Part shown: positions 1 to 8,080 of the stretch, piece after piece
Numbering within the stretch: position 1 is the first letter of the stretch
How the letters are laid out: the number at the start of each line of letters is the position of its first letter
Source of the DNA: JADCRZ01 sp965200945
Lineage (GTDB): Bacteria > Bacteroidota > Bacteroidia > Chitinophagales > Chitinophagaceae
Direction: 5' to 3'
Length of the DNA stretch: 64,000 bases
NCBI GenBank assembly: GCA_965200945.1
Contig: OZ241749.1
Span: 992,001 to 1,056,000, forward strand
Notes under the pieces: model-generated
What the model was told of the DNA's origin: nothing
Seen by the model: only the letters and a program-made list of their open reading frames with translations
The model's database searches: none
Translations under genes and position numbers: made by a program

Positions 1-931
1 GATGGCCGGTGGGGTATTTTGGAGTTTCCATGGAAGCCACATCGCCTATCGCATACAGGTCGCGGAAGCCCTGCACCCGGTTATAGCGGTCTACCTTGAT
101 CCGGTTTCCACGTGCGATAAGGTCCGGACTGATCCCTGCAGGCACGTTGCCCTTGATGCCGGCGGCCCAGATCACGGTGGCGGCGCCAAACGATTCGCCG
201 CTGGTAAGCGTTACGTTGTCGCCGTCATAGTCTTTGACAACGGTATTTGTCATTACAGCCACGCCCAAGTCTTCCAGGTACTTGCGCGACTGGGCCGAAG
301 ATTTTTCGCTCATGGGGCCGAGTGTTTTCGGACCGCCTTCCAGCAGGATGATCTTCATGTGACTGAAATCGAGCTCGGGGTAATCTTTGGGCAGTACATA
401 TTTCTTCATCTCCGCAATGGCGCCCGAGAGCTCGACCCCGGTGGGGCCACCACCGACCACCACAATGGTCATCAGCTTGTCCTTTTCCTTTTCGTCCGTA
501 ACCACCAGCGCATCTTCAAAGTTCTGCAACAGGCGGTGCCTGATCTGCAGCGCTTCAGTGGTCGATTTCATGGGAAACGTATTTTCGATCAGGTGGGCGT
601 TGCCGAAGAAATTGGTGTCGGCCCCCGTGGCCAGTACCAACACATCGTAGTTGATCGTACCAGAGTCGGTGATCACCAGTCGCTGCTCCGGCTCTACCTG
701 TTTTACATTGGCGAGGCGGATGTGTACGTTCTTGGTTTTCTGAAAAACCTTCCTGAGCGGAAAGGAAATATTGCTGGCATCCAATCCGGCGGTGGCTACC
801 TGGTAAAAAAGAGGCTGGAACTGATGATAGTTGAAGCGGTCGATGAGGGTAACTTCAAAACCCGGTTTGTTGTTGAGCTTGCGGGCCAGCTGCAGACCGC
901 CGAATCCACCACCTATGATCACGATTTTCAT
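1..931 (-). CDS. ndh: Type II NADH:quinone oxidoreductase (partial, C-terminus off the left edge)
   Basis: Membrane-associated flavoprotein that passes electrons from NADH to quinone without pumping protons. Translated from the ATG at 931, the protein opens with MKIVIIGGGFGGLQLARKL, the FAD-binding GxGxxG Rossmann motif. It continues through a second dinucleotide fold (VVVGGGPTGVELSGAIAEM, about residues 145-165) for NADH and an AIGDVA motif near the edge that contacts FAD. This order is typical of Ndh-2. About 310 residues are inside the window; the C-terminal membrane-anchoring region is missing. It is a single gene upstream of nothing visible on its strand. It could be another pyridine-nucleotide-disulfide oxidoreductase, but the QPLFYQVAT segment after the first fold is characteristic of Ndh-2. 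Confidence 0.9.
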   Translation of the reverse strand, partial: MKIVIIGGGFGGLQLARKLNNKPGFEVTLIDRFNYHQFQPLFYQVATAGLDASNISFPLRKVFQKTKNVHIRLANVKQVEPEQRLVITDSGTINYDVLVLATGADTNFFGNAHLIENTFPMKSTTEALQIRHRLLQNFEDALVVTDEKEKDKLMTIVVVGGGPTGVELSGAIAEMKKYVLPKDYPELDFSHMKIILLEGGPKTLGPMSEKSSAQSRKYLEDLGVAVMTNTVVKDYDGDNVTLTSGESFGAATVIWAAGIKGNVPAGISPDLIARGNRIKVDRYNRVQGFRDLYAIGDVASMETPKYPTGH

Positions 932-1090
932 ATAAAGAGTTTTTATCTGCGAAGTGAAACTTGTCACATGTCGGATTTCTCTCTTTGTACGGCATGAACC
1001 GGTTCAGAGGGAAGGCAGCCGTCGGGGAAGCACCGGTAGGTAAAACCTTACTGGATCTGCCGGTGCAAGCTGCGGAGGGATCAGTATAGA

Positions 1091-2338
1091 TCAGTATAAA
1101 AGCCTCACCTTGATGGTCTCCCTGATCTCCTTTAGCAGCTCGAAAGCCTGTGAAGAAAGTCTTTTGTCCACATCCAGCACCACATAACCTATTTCCTCAT
1201 TGGTTTTTAAATATTGTGCCAGGATGTTGATATGGTGCTTGGAGAGTTCCGTGTTAATGGCCGAGAGCACACCGGGCACGTTCCGGTGGATGTGCAGGAG
1301 CCGGTGTGTGCCTTCCAGCGGGGGCAGGCTGATCGGCGGCACCGTGTGCGAACCGATGGTGATACCCATTTCCAGGTATTGATAGAGTTTGTTGCTGACA
1401 TCTTCCCCGATATTTTGCTGCGCTTCTTCGGTAGACCCGCCAATGTGCGGGGTCAGGATCACGTTGGGCAGGTTCTGGAGCGGACTGGTAAAGCTTTCAC
1501 CGTTTTTCTCGGGCTCCTGAGGATAAACATCTACAGCAGCTCCCCCGATATGGCCCTCGGAAATCGCTTTGGCGAGCGCGGGCTGGTCCACCACTTCACC
1601 CCGGGCATAGTTAAGCAGGATAGCCCCTTTTTTACATAATTTAAGCGTCGTCTTGTTGATGAGGTTCTTTGTTTGCGCCGTTTCCGGAATGTGCAGCGTA
1701 ATGATATCGGCTTGATTCAACACCTCCTTGAGCGATTTTTTCGATACCGCGTTGCCAAGAGGCAGTTTTGTCACCACATCGTAATAGATGATCTTCATAC
1801 CCAGCGCTTCGGCCAGCACGCTCACCTGAGAGCCAATGTTCCCATAGCCGATGATGCCAAGTGTTTTGCCGCGCAGCTCATAGCTGCCTTTGGCATCCTT
1901 CATCCATAGGCCTTCATGGGCGGCCTTGTTCTTGTCGGGGATTTTACGGATAAGCATCACCGATAAACCGATCACCAGCTCGGCTACCGACCGTGTATTT
2001 GAATAAGGCGCATTGAAAACCACGATGCCTTTCTGCGTCGCACACCGGAGGTCTACCTGGTTCACCCCGATACAGAAACAGCCGATGCCCTGCAATTTCT
2101 TTGCGGCATTCAGCACTCCTTTTGTGATCTGTGTTTTGGACCGGATACCCAGCAGGTGAACGTCTTTGATCTCGCTGATCAGTTCTTCTTCGCTCAGGGC
2201 GCCGTTGATGCGTTTGACCGAAGTGTAACCCGCATCTGTAAAGCGGCTCGCCGCAAGCTGATTGATATTTTCCAGCAGGAGGATGTTGATCTTATCCTTG
2301 GGGTAACTGGTAGGAGAATTTTCCATAGTCGTGAACAA
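1091..2338 (-). CDS. serA: D-3-phosphoglycerate dehydrogenase
   Basis: First step of phosphorylated serine synthesis: oxidises 3-phosphoglycerate to 3-phosphohydroxypyruvate with NAD. The 415-aa protein is close to the length of the E. coli enzyme. It has the NAD-binding GYGNIG at 164-169 and the catalytic set Arg246 (YARGE), Glu275 (PQEPE) and His298 (TPHIGGST). A C-terminal ACT domain, about 340-415, normally senses serine. A start at the fifth residue (ATG at 2326) would also fit, because MENSP aligns better with short relatives. The 3' end is followed by a tandem repeat of the 10-mer GATCAGTATA (1079-1098) overlapping the stop codon. Confidence 0.95.
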   Translation of the reverse strand: MFTTMENSPTSYPKDKINILLLENINQLAASRFTDAGYTSVKRINGALSEEELISEIKDVHLLGIRSKTQITKGVLNAAKKLQGIGCFCIGVNQVDLRCATQKGIVVFNAPYSNTRSVAELVIGLSVMLIRKIPDKNKAAHEGLWMKDAKGSYELRGKTLGIIGYGNIGSQVSVLAEALGMKIIYYDVVTKLPLGNAVSKKSLKEVLNQADIITLHIPETAQTKNLINKTTLKLCKKGAILLNYARGEVVDQPALAKAISEGHIGGAAVDVYPQEPEKNGESFTSPLQNLPNVILTPHIGGSTEEAQQNIGEDVSNKLYQYLEMGITIGSHTVPPISLPPLEGTHRLLHIHRNVPGVLSAINTELSKHHINILAQYLKTNEEIGYVVLDVDKRLSSQAFELLKEIRETIKVRLLY

Positions 2339-2465
2339 AATGAGCCTGATCTGGTCGCGCTTTCAGGCAAGAGGGTGAAAACAATTGTGCAAATATGTGC
2401 TATAAATCTGAAACAATAAAAAGTAAACAAAGCGTTATAATCTCATAAAAATTCCTTGACACACT

Positions 2466-2473
2466 TATTTTTG
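2466..2473 (+). promoter_or_regulatory. Bacteroidota -7 element before the serine hydrolase gene
   Basis: TATTTTTG matches TAnnTTTG exactly and lies only four bases before the ATG at 2478, so a transcript from it would be nearly or fully leaderless. No clear TTG -33 element sits 19 bases upstream. Confidence 0.5.
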
Positions 2474-2477
2474 TGGC

Positions 2478-3668
2478 ATGACTGATTTTCGTTTGATCAC
2501 CCTGTGCAAGACACTCGCGGGTATGATGTTGATATGGGTGAGCATCTGCTCCTGTCATGGCTCCGAAAAAAAGAATGCGCTGTATGCCAGTCATGGCGTC
2601 GTCGATACCGCTTCCGGCCGACCCGAAAAATTGCCGCAGGAGGAATTCGAACATTATTATACGACCTGTAGGAACTACTTCAACCACCTGCTGCCTACCC
2701 AGTCTTTCAACGGCAGTGTGCTGGTAGCCAAAAAGGGCGTAGTGGTGTATGAAGAATATTCAGGATATGCCAACCCGCTGGAGAAAAAAGATTCCATCAC
2801 CGCTAAAAGCTCCTTTCACCTGGCTTCGGTCTCCAAGACCTTTACCGCCATGGCCATCCTCAAACTGTGGGAACAGGGAAAGCTGGGACTGAACGATACC
2901 CTCAACAAATACTTCGCGGATTTTCCTTACAAGGGAATCACTATCAAGATGTTGCTGAGCCACCGCAGCGGGCTGCCCAATTACCTGCATTACCTCGAGG
3001 CCTATAAGTGGGACAAAAACCAGATGGTCACAAACCAGGATGTGCTGCGTTCACTCTATACCATGCATCCACCGCTCGAATTCCCGTCGGGTAAGCATTT
3101 TGCCTACTGCAACACCAACTTTGTGCTGCTTGCCCTGATCATTGAAACCGTTACGGGGGGCTCTTATAAAACCTATCTTGAAAATACGTTTTTCAAGCCC
3201 CTTGGTATGAACGACACTTATGTGTTCACACCTTCTGATATGTCGCGTTCCCTTCCCTCCTACCAGTGGAACAACAAACAGTTTCCCTACGAGTTTCTGG
3301 ATGTGGTGTACGGAGACAAGAACATCTACAGTACGGTCCGAGACATGCTGAAATGGAACCAGGCCCTTTATCCCGGCAAACTGTTCAAGCAGTCGACCCT
3401 CGACAGTGCTTTTACACCTTACAGTTTTGAAAAAGACGGGCACCGGAACTACGGGTTGGGCTGGCGCATGACGCTGCTCGACAACGGCAAAAAGCTGCTT
3501 TATCACAATGGATGGTGGCATGGCAACAACAGCGTCTTTATCCGCCTGATCGATGAGCAGGCGGTGATCATCGTACTCTGCAACCGCTTCAACCGGCAGG
3601 TCTATTCTTCGAAAGGCATCTGCAACCTGTTTGGTGATTACATGCAGAACGAAGAGTTCGCCGAATAA
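2478..3668 (+). CDS. Beta-lactamase-family serine hydrolase, probable lipoprotein
   Basis: Penicillin-binding-protein-like serine hydrolase (Pfam Beta-lactamase, class C/EstB fold) of 396 aa. The nucleophile motif S117-V-S-K120, the Y210-C-N212 motif and a late H343-N-G motif are in the right order and spacing. The N-terminus is a hydrophobic signal ending in SICSC, so export and lipidation at Cys24 or Cys26 is likely. The substrate cannot be told: the family includes D-aminopeptidases, esterases and peptidoglycan-processing enzymes, and a true beta-lactamase is less likely for this subgroup. The next gene follows after 66 bases with its own promoter. Confidence 0.85.
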   Translation: MTDFRLITLCKTLAGMMLIWVSICSCHGSEKKNALYASHGVVDTASGRPEKLPQEEFEHYYTTCRNYFNHLLPTQSFNGSVLVAKKGVVVYEEYSGYANPLEKKDSITAKSSFHLASVSKTFTAMAILKLWEQGKLGLNDTLNKYFADFPYKGITIKMLLSHRSGLPNYLHYLEAYKWDKNQMVTNQDVLRSLYTMHPPLEFPSGKHFAYCNTNFVLLALIIETVTGGSYKTYLENTFFKPLGMNDTYVFTPSDMSRSLPSYQWNNKQFPYEFLDVVYGDKNIYSTVRDMLKWNQALYPGKLFKQSTLDSAFTPYSFEKDGHRNYGLGWRMTLLDNGKKLLYHNGWWHGNNSVFIRLIDEQAVIIVLCNRFNRQVYSSKGICNLFGDYMQNEEFAE

Positions 3669-3700
3669 ACGAAAGGCTGGTTTTCATCTTGTTTACTGCG

Positions 3701-3708
3701 TAGTTTTG
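3701..3708 (+). promoter_or_regulatory. -7 promoter element of nnr
   Basis: TAGTTTTG fits TAnnTTTG and lies 26 bases before the nnr ATG, giving a leader of roughly 20 nt. Confidence 0.5.
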
Positions 3709-3734
3709 TCTAATTTGACCGACAAATCATACGC

Positions 3735-5246
3735 ATGGAATTGCTTTCTGCGCAACAGATCAGGGAATGGGATGCCTTTACCTGCCAGCACCAGCACATT
3801 ACCTCCTGGCAGTTGATGGAAAGGGCGGCCTTGGCCTGCCTGCAATGGCTGGAACTACACGACTACTTCTCCCGCGTTTTCCTGATAGTCTGCGGAAAAG
3901 GCAATAACGGCGGCGATGGCCTCGCCCTGGCGCGCCTGCTCAACCAGAAAGGCTGCCAGGTGTATGTTAACATCCTCGAATCCGGCCCGGCCGGTTCGGA
4001 CGATTACCAGTCGAACCTGGAGCGGCTGCGAGAAACGCCGGTAGAGATCGACCTCATGCAGTCGGCTGCAGATTTTCCTTTTATCGACAGGGATGTCATT
4101 GTGATCGATGCCCTGTTTGGTTCGGGCCTGAACCGCCCGCTCGAAGGCATGGGCAAAGAGCTGGTTGACCATCTGAACGGCTCGCGGGCGCAGACCATCG
4201 CAATAGACATTCCGAGTGGTATGTTTGCCGATAAAAGCTCGCAGGGAAATACAGTCGTCAAGGCAAGGCATACCCTTACTTTTCAGGTTTATAAAGTCGC
4301 TTTCCTGGTAGCGGAGAACGAAGAGAACGCAGGCGATGTTTCCCTGCTCGATATCCATCTCGACCCGGCTTATCTCGACAACATCCGGTCTTCTTTTGCC
4401 ACCATCGACGAGGAAACCATCCGGCTGATCTACAAACCAAGAAAACCCTTTTCCCACAAAGGAACATACGGGCATGCGCTGCTCGTGGCGGGAAGTTACG
4501 GCAAGATGGGCGCGGCGGTGCTTTCTGCACGCAGTTGCCTGCGCAGCGGCGTGGGATTGTTAAGTCTTCATGTACCCCGCTGCGGGTACGATATTTTACA
4601 GACGGCGGTGCCGGAAGCGATGGTTTTTACGGATCAGCAAACGGACCTGGTAACCGCCATACAAACGGACCTTTCGAAGTACACGACGCTGGGGCTTGGT
4701 CCGGGACTCGGAACGGAGGACGGTACGGTAAAAGCCCTGACGACTGTAATCGAAACTTTCAAAAATCCGCTTGTGCTGGATGCGGATGCGCTGAACATAC
4801 TTTCCCGAAACCAGCGACTGTACCGGTCGATACCGGCTTTTTCCATCCTGACGCCGCATCCGAAAGAGTTTGAACGGCTGTTCGGGGCAGCAGACAATGA
4901 TTTCGAAAAGATGGAGCTGGCTGTTACGAAAGCCAAGGAACTGAAGATCATTATCGTGCTCAAGGGGCATCGCACTTTTATCGCCATGCCGGGAGGAAAG
5001 GGATTTTTTAATATGACGGGCAATGCCGGTATGGCAACCGGGGGAAGCGGAGATGTGCTGACGGGGTTACTGACCGGGCTGCTTGCACAAAAATACCGCC
5101 CTGCGGAAACGGCTTTGCTGGGGGTTTATCTGCACGGAGTTGCAGGCGACCTCGCCGCGGCCGATGGATCGGAAGAGTCGCTGGTGGCCGGTGATATTGT
5201 TGAATTTTTGGGAAAGGGATTCAGACACGTACAAACACTCAAATAA
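3735..5246 (+). CDS. nnr: Bifunctional NAD(P)H-hydrate epimerase / ADP-dependent NAD(P)H-hydrate dehydratase
   Basis: Repairs hydrated, inactive NADH and NADPH: the epimerase interconverts R and S hydrates and the dehydratase restores the cofactor using ADP. The 503-aa protein is the usual two-domain fusion. The N-terminal YjeF_N domain (about 1-210) carries GKGNNGGDGLALARLL. The C-terminal YjeF/ribokinase-like domain (about 225-500) carries GLGPGLG, LDADALN and NAGMATGGSGDVLTG, the nucleotide-binding signature. A perfect palindromic terminator lies 27 bases after the stop. It appears to be transcribed alone. Confidence 0.95.
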   Translation: MELLSAQQIREWDAFTCQHQHITSWQLMERAALACLQWLELHDYFSRVFLIVCGKGNNGGDGLALARLLNQKGCQVYVNILESGPAGSDDYQSNLERLRETPVEIDLMQSAADFPFIDRDVIVIDALFGSGLNRPLEGMGKELVDHLNGSRAQTIAIDIPSGMFADKSSQGNTVVKARHTLTFQVYKVAFLVAENEENAGDVSLLDIHLDPAYLDNIRSSFATIDEETIRLIYKPRKPFSHKGTYGHALLVAGSYGKMGAAVLSARSCLRSGVGLLSLHVPRCGYDILQTAVPEAMVFTDQQTDLVTAIQTDLSKYTTLGLGPGLGTEDGTVKALTTVIETFKNPLVLDADALNILSRNQRLYRSIPAFSILTPHPKEFERLFGAADNDFEKMELAVTKAKELKIIIVLKGHRTFIAMPGGKGFFNMTGNAGMATGGSGDVLTGLLTGLLAQKYRPAETALLGVYLHGVAGDLAAADGSEESLVAGDIVEFLGKGFRHVQTLK

Positions 5247-5272
5247 CAGGCTCGCCCAAAACTGCTGAAAGT

Positions 5273-5302
5273 AAAAAAGCACCGGACGTCCGGTGCTTTT
5301 TT
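5273..5302. terminator. Bidirectional intrinsic terminator between nnr and the DUF4142 gene
   Basis: Perfect 30-bp palindrome: six A, then GCACCGGAC and its complement, then six T. It serves both converging genes, nnr on + and the gene ending at 5330 on -. Confidence 0.9.
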
Positions 5303-5329
5303 CTTCACAAAATCTAAAACTCAAAAAGT

Positions 5330-5905
5330 TTATTTCAGCGCATCATTGATCGCTTTCGCTGAATCCAGGTGCATCTTCAGGATCGGAAGCTTCTGGGAAG
5401 CAAAGGATTTGAGGTCCACATCGGTGGCTTTGTCCGATGCTTTTTCAAATTCACTGATATCGTTTTTATGGTCATCGACCATCATTCCCATATAGGCTTT
5501 GTCGAAATCTTTGCCTGCTTTTTTCTTAAGGTCGTCTACATGATGCTGTTCATCTTCAGCGAGCGCACCAGGAAGGGCTATGTTCTTGTTCAATGCGAGG
5601 GCCTTTAATTCGTTGTTTGCCGTGGTGTGGTCGGCAACCATCATGCTTCCAAATCCTTTTACACGGGCATTCTGCGATTTCGACTGGGCCAGTTCTCCCA
5701 ATACAACTTCCAGGGTACTGCCGTTGGCGGCCGTAACGGCAAACTTGGAATCGTCGGCGTCCACTGCTTTGTTGTCTTTGTTGAGGTCCTTTGCGCTTTC
5801 TACGCTGTCGTCCGGCTTTTTGTCGGGATTGTTGTTATTTTCCCCGCAGGAGGAAAGACTCCAGGCGGCAACGATCATCATGGCGATCAGGCTGTACTTT
5901 TTCAT
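5330..5905 (-). CDS. DUF4142 domain lipoprotein
   Basis: 191-aa exported protein. The signal MKKYSLIAMMIVAAWSLSSC ends in a lipobox (LSSC), followed by an acidic linker rich in D, N and K. The remainder is a helical, ferritin-like DUF4142 region (Pfam PF13628) with the typical pattern GxxMVADHTTAN and, later, MVDDHKND. The biochemical role of the family is unknown; members are often linked to stress in soil bacteria. It is transcribed away from the LytS gene across a 278-bp divergent gap. Confidence 0.85.
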   Translation of the reverse strand: MKKYSLIAMMIVAAWSLSSCGENNNNPDKKPDDSVESAKDLNKDNKAVDADDSKFAVTAANGSTLEVVLGELAQSKSQNARVKGFGSMMVADHTTANNELKALALNKNIALPGALAEDEQHHVDDLKKKAGKDFDKAYMGMMVDDHKNDISEFEKASDKATDVDLKSFASQKLPILKMHLDSAKAINDALK

Positions 5906-6183
5906 ATCGGAGGATTTGTTTTAGTCCGGTAGATGGAGTTCAAAAGATGTGCCGTACAAAAGCAGGTACTGTTTAGCCGGTGACGAATGGAGAAAAAGGA
6001 TCAAAAGGAAATTTACTCCCTGAGAATCATAAGCTTGGGAGGGAATGTGGAAACAATTCCACTGCAAAGGTTTCAGCAGCCCTTAGGAGGAGTAGTCCGC
6101 TGCGTTTTGCCGAGTTCATCTATACATTCCGGCCGGCGGCCGACGAATCCTGCTCTATCTGTAGAATATCTGTTTCTTTGCCC

Positions 6184-7278
6184 ATGGGTTCTCCGAAACC
6201 AGGTAATGTACTTGCTCATATCACCAGCTGGCTTTTATTTTTCAGCCTGATCATCAGCTTCGATTCCCTTTCTTCCGGATCCGGAAACTTATGGAAGGAA
6301 GTATTCTCTCTGCCCTACCTGGTTTTTTACCTGATCTACCTGGCCGTCTTTTACCTGAACCTGCAAGTGCTGGTCCCTTACCTGTACCTCAGAAAAAGAT
6401 ATATATATTATGTGGCCATCATCCTGGCGCTGCTGGCATTGGTTTACCTGGTACAGCCTTTCGACCGGATTTTCAACCATGAACCATTCTCTCCGGGCGG
6501 GTTGTCTGAAGGTCCGGGGCCATTAGAGTCCGGATTTCCGGGCCCTCCCCGGGGTGAACGTCCGCCGGGTCCGAGGGGACCCGGACACATAGATATCGTC
6601 AGCGTGATCCTCTTTTTTATGATCTGGTCTCTGAGTACGGCGATCCAGATCATCCGGCAGTGGCGGGTAACGGAGCAGAGGGCCATCCGTGCGGAAGCAG
6701 ACAAAGCCAACGCCGAATTGTCGTTTCTCAAAGCGCAGATCAATCCTCATTTCCTGTTCAATACCCTGAACAACATTTATTCGCTGGCTGTCACCAAAAG
6801 CGATCACACACCGGTCGCCATCCTCAAACTTTCCCATATCATGCGGTACATGACCGATGAGGTTTCGGAAGATTTTGTTCCGCTCGACAGCGAGATCGAA
6901 TTTATCGGCGACTACATCGACCTGCAGCGGATCCGTTTCAACAGCCAGGCCTGTATCAATTTTTCTGTGACCGGCGATGCCACAGACAAAATTATTGCAC
7001 CGCTGGTGATCATGACGTTTATAGAGAACGTGTTCAAGTATGGCATCAGCAGCCACGAGCCGTCGGAGATCATCATCAAAATATTCATCGACCGTACAAG
7101 CGTGGATTTTTTCTGCCAGAACCGGGTCTTTGCAGCTAAACAGCACCCCGGGAGAACCGGCATAGGCATCAGCAATACCCGCCAACGGCTGGAGTTCCTC
7201 TACCCTTCCAGGCATGTCTTGAATATCGTGTCGGACAATGACCTATACACCGTTCATCTCTGCTTACAGCTGGCATAA
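6184..7278 (+). CDS. LytS-type sensor histidine kinase with a Pro/Gly-rich loop
   Basis: Sensor kinase of the LytS/YehU (His_kinase) class, 364 aa from the ATG at 6184. Four hydrophobic segments lie at about 13-28, 43-66, 72-92 and 136-158. They are followed by the phosphoacceptor motif AQINPHFLFNTLNNIYSLA (His189) and a C-terminal ATPase domain with NVFKYG (N-box) and GIGISNTRQRL. Residues about 101-134, between the third and fourth segments, are an unusual run of PGP, GPG and PPR motifs. The start was chosen because upstream codons have no coding character. The partner regulator follows at 7310. The signal sensed is unknown. Confidence 0.9.
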   Translation: MGSPKPGNVLAHITSWLLFFSLIISFDSLSSGSGNLWKEVFSLPYLVFYLIYLAVFYLNLQVLVPYLYLRKRYIYYVAIILALLALVYLVQPFDRIFNHEPFSPGGLSEGPGPLESGFPGPPRGERPPGPRGPGHIDIVSVILFFMIWSLSTAIQIIRQWRVTEQRAIRAEADKANAELSFLKAQINPHFLFNTLNNIYSLAVTKSDHTPVAILKLSHIMRYMTDEVSEDFVPLDSEIEFIGDYIDLQRIRFNSQACINFSVTGDATDKIIAPLVIMTFIENVFKYGISSHEPSEIIIKIFIDRTSVDFFCQNRVFAAKQHPGRTGIGISNTRQRLEFLYPSRHVLNIVSDNDLYTVHLCLQLA

Positions 7279-7297
7279 GGAAGACCCGGCAAAATAT

Positions 7298-7305
7298 TAT
7301 CTTTA
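7298..7305 (+). promoter_or_regulatory. Possible internal promoter before the LytTR regulator
   Basis: TATCTTTA, one base from TAnnTTTG, lies four bases before the regulator ATG. It is the same octamer seen at 12036 and 63079. It could allow expression independent of the kinase; the evidence is the motif only. Confidence 0.3.
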
Positions 7306-7309
7306 CAGC

Positions 7310-8005
7310 ATGCAGATCAAATGCGTTGCCATTGATGATGAGCCGCTGGCACTACAGCTTATTATGGAATATGCGAAACGCTTCCCCCTGCTTAAAATGG
7401 TACAAACTTTTGACGATGCTGTTGCCGGAGCCGAATATCTGCGCCACGCCGAAACAGACCTCCTGTTTATTGATATAAACATGCCGGATATTTCGGGCAT
7501 CGACCTCGTTAAATCGCTGCTGCAAAAGCCCTCTGTGATCTTTACGACCGCTTACCGGAAATTTGCCATGGAAGGTTTCGAGCTCAATGCACTCGATTAC
7601 CTGCTGAAACCCATCTCTTTTGAACGGTTTGAAAAAGCTGTTAACAAGGCCATTCAGCATGTGGAGTTCAGGGAAGTGCAAAAAAAGGCGTCGGGCCAGG
7701 TGCTGTTTGTACGTTCGGAATATCAGCTGGTGAAGATCAATCTCTCGGAGATCGAATACATCGAGAGTGTGGAAGATTACATCAAGATCCACCGCACGGG
7801 ACAAAAACCGGTCATGACGCTGATGACCATGAAGAGTATTCTTGAAAAACTGCCTTCAGATCAGTTTCAGCGTGTGCACCGGAGTTTTGTGGTAGCGTTG
7901 GCCGGCATCCGATCGATCGTGAACCGGAAGATCCGCCTCTCTTCTGCTGAAATCCCGATCAGCGATAGCTATGCCGACTTCATGAGCCGGTATAAAAAAG
8001 ATTGA
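7310..8005 (+). CDS. LytTR-family response regulator
   Basis: 231-aa regulator. The N-terminal receiver domain has acidic pocket D9-D10, phosphorylation site Asp55 (FIDINMPD) and Lys100 (LLKPIS). The C-terminal LytTR DNA-binding domain has the typical SEIEYIESVEDYIKIH segment and a FQRVHRSFVVAL segment. Start: ATG at 7310, giving MQIKCVAIDDEP, the usual beginning of the family. It forms an operon with the kinase that ends 31 bases upstream. The target genes are unknown. Confidence 0.93.
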   Translation: MQIKCVAIDDEPLALQLIMEYAKRFPLLKMVQTFDDAVAGAEYLRHAETDLLFIDINMPDISGIDLVKSLLQKPSVIFTTAYRKFAMEGFELNALDYLLKPISFERFEKAVNKAIQHVEFREVQKKASGQVLFVRSEYQLVKINLSEIEYIESVEDYIKIHRTGQKPVMTLMTMKSILEKLPSDQFQRVHRSFVVALAGIRSIVNRKIRLSSAEIPISDSYADFMSRYKKD

Positions 8006-8067
8006 TGGAGACAATTATGTTAAACAGATTGTTTCCCGCTTACTTTTTCTCCAAATTGTTAATGCCC

Positions 8068-8075
8068 TATTTTTG
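8068..8075 (+). promoter_or_regulatory. -7 promoter element of mqo
   Basis: TATTTTTG, exact match to TAnnTTTG, five bases before the mqo ATG. A T-rich stretch sits at the -33 distance. The implied leader is at most a few bases. Confidence 0.6.
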
Positions 8076-8080
8076 CAGCT

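Noticed and set aside
2..997. 331-aa open frame on the + strand
   Set aside because: It is antisense to the NADH dehydrogenase gene, whose protein is clearly recognisable on the minus strand.
1079..1098. Tandem repeat GATCAGTATA x2 at the serA stop codon
   Set aside because: Only two copies, no larger structure; likely a simple local duplication.
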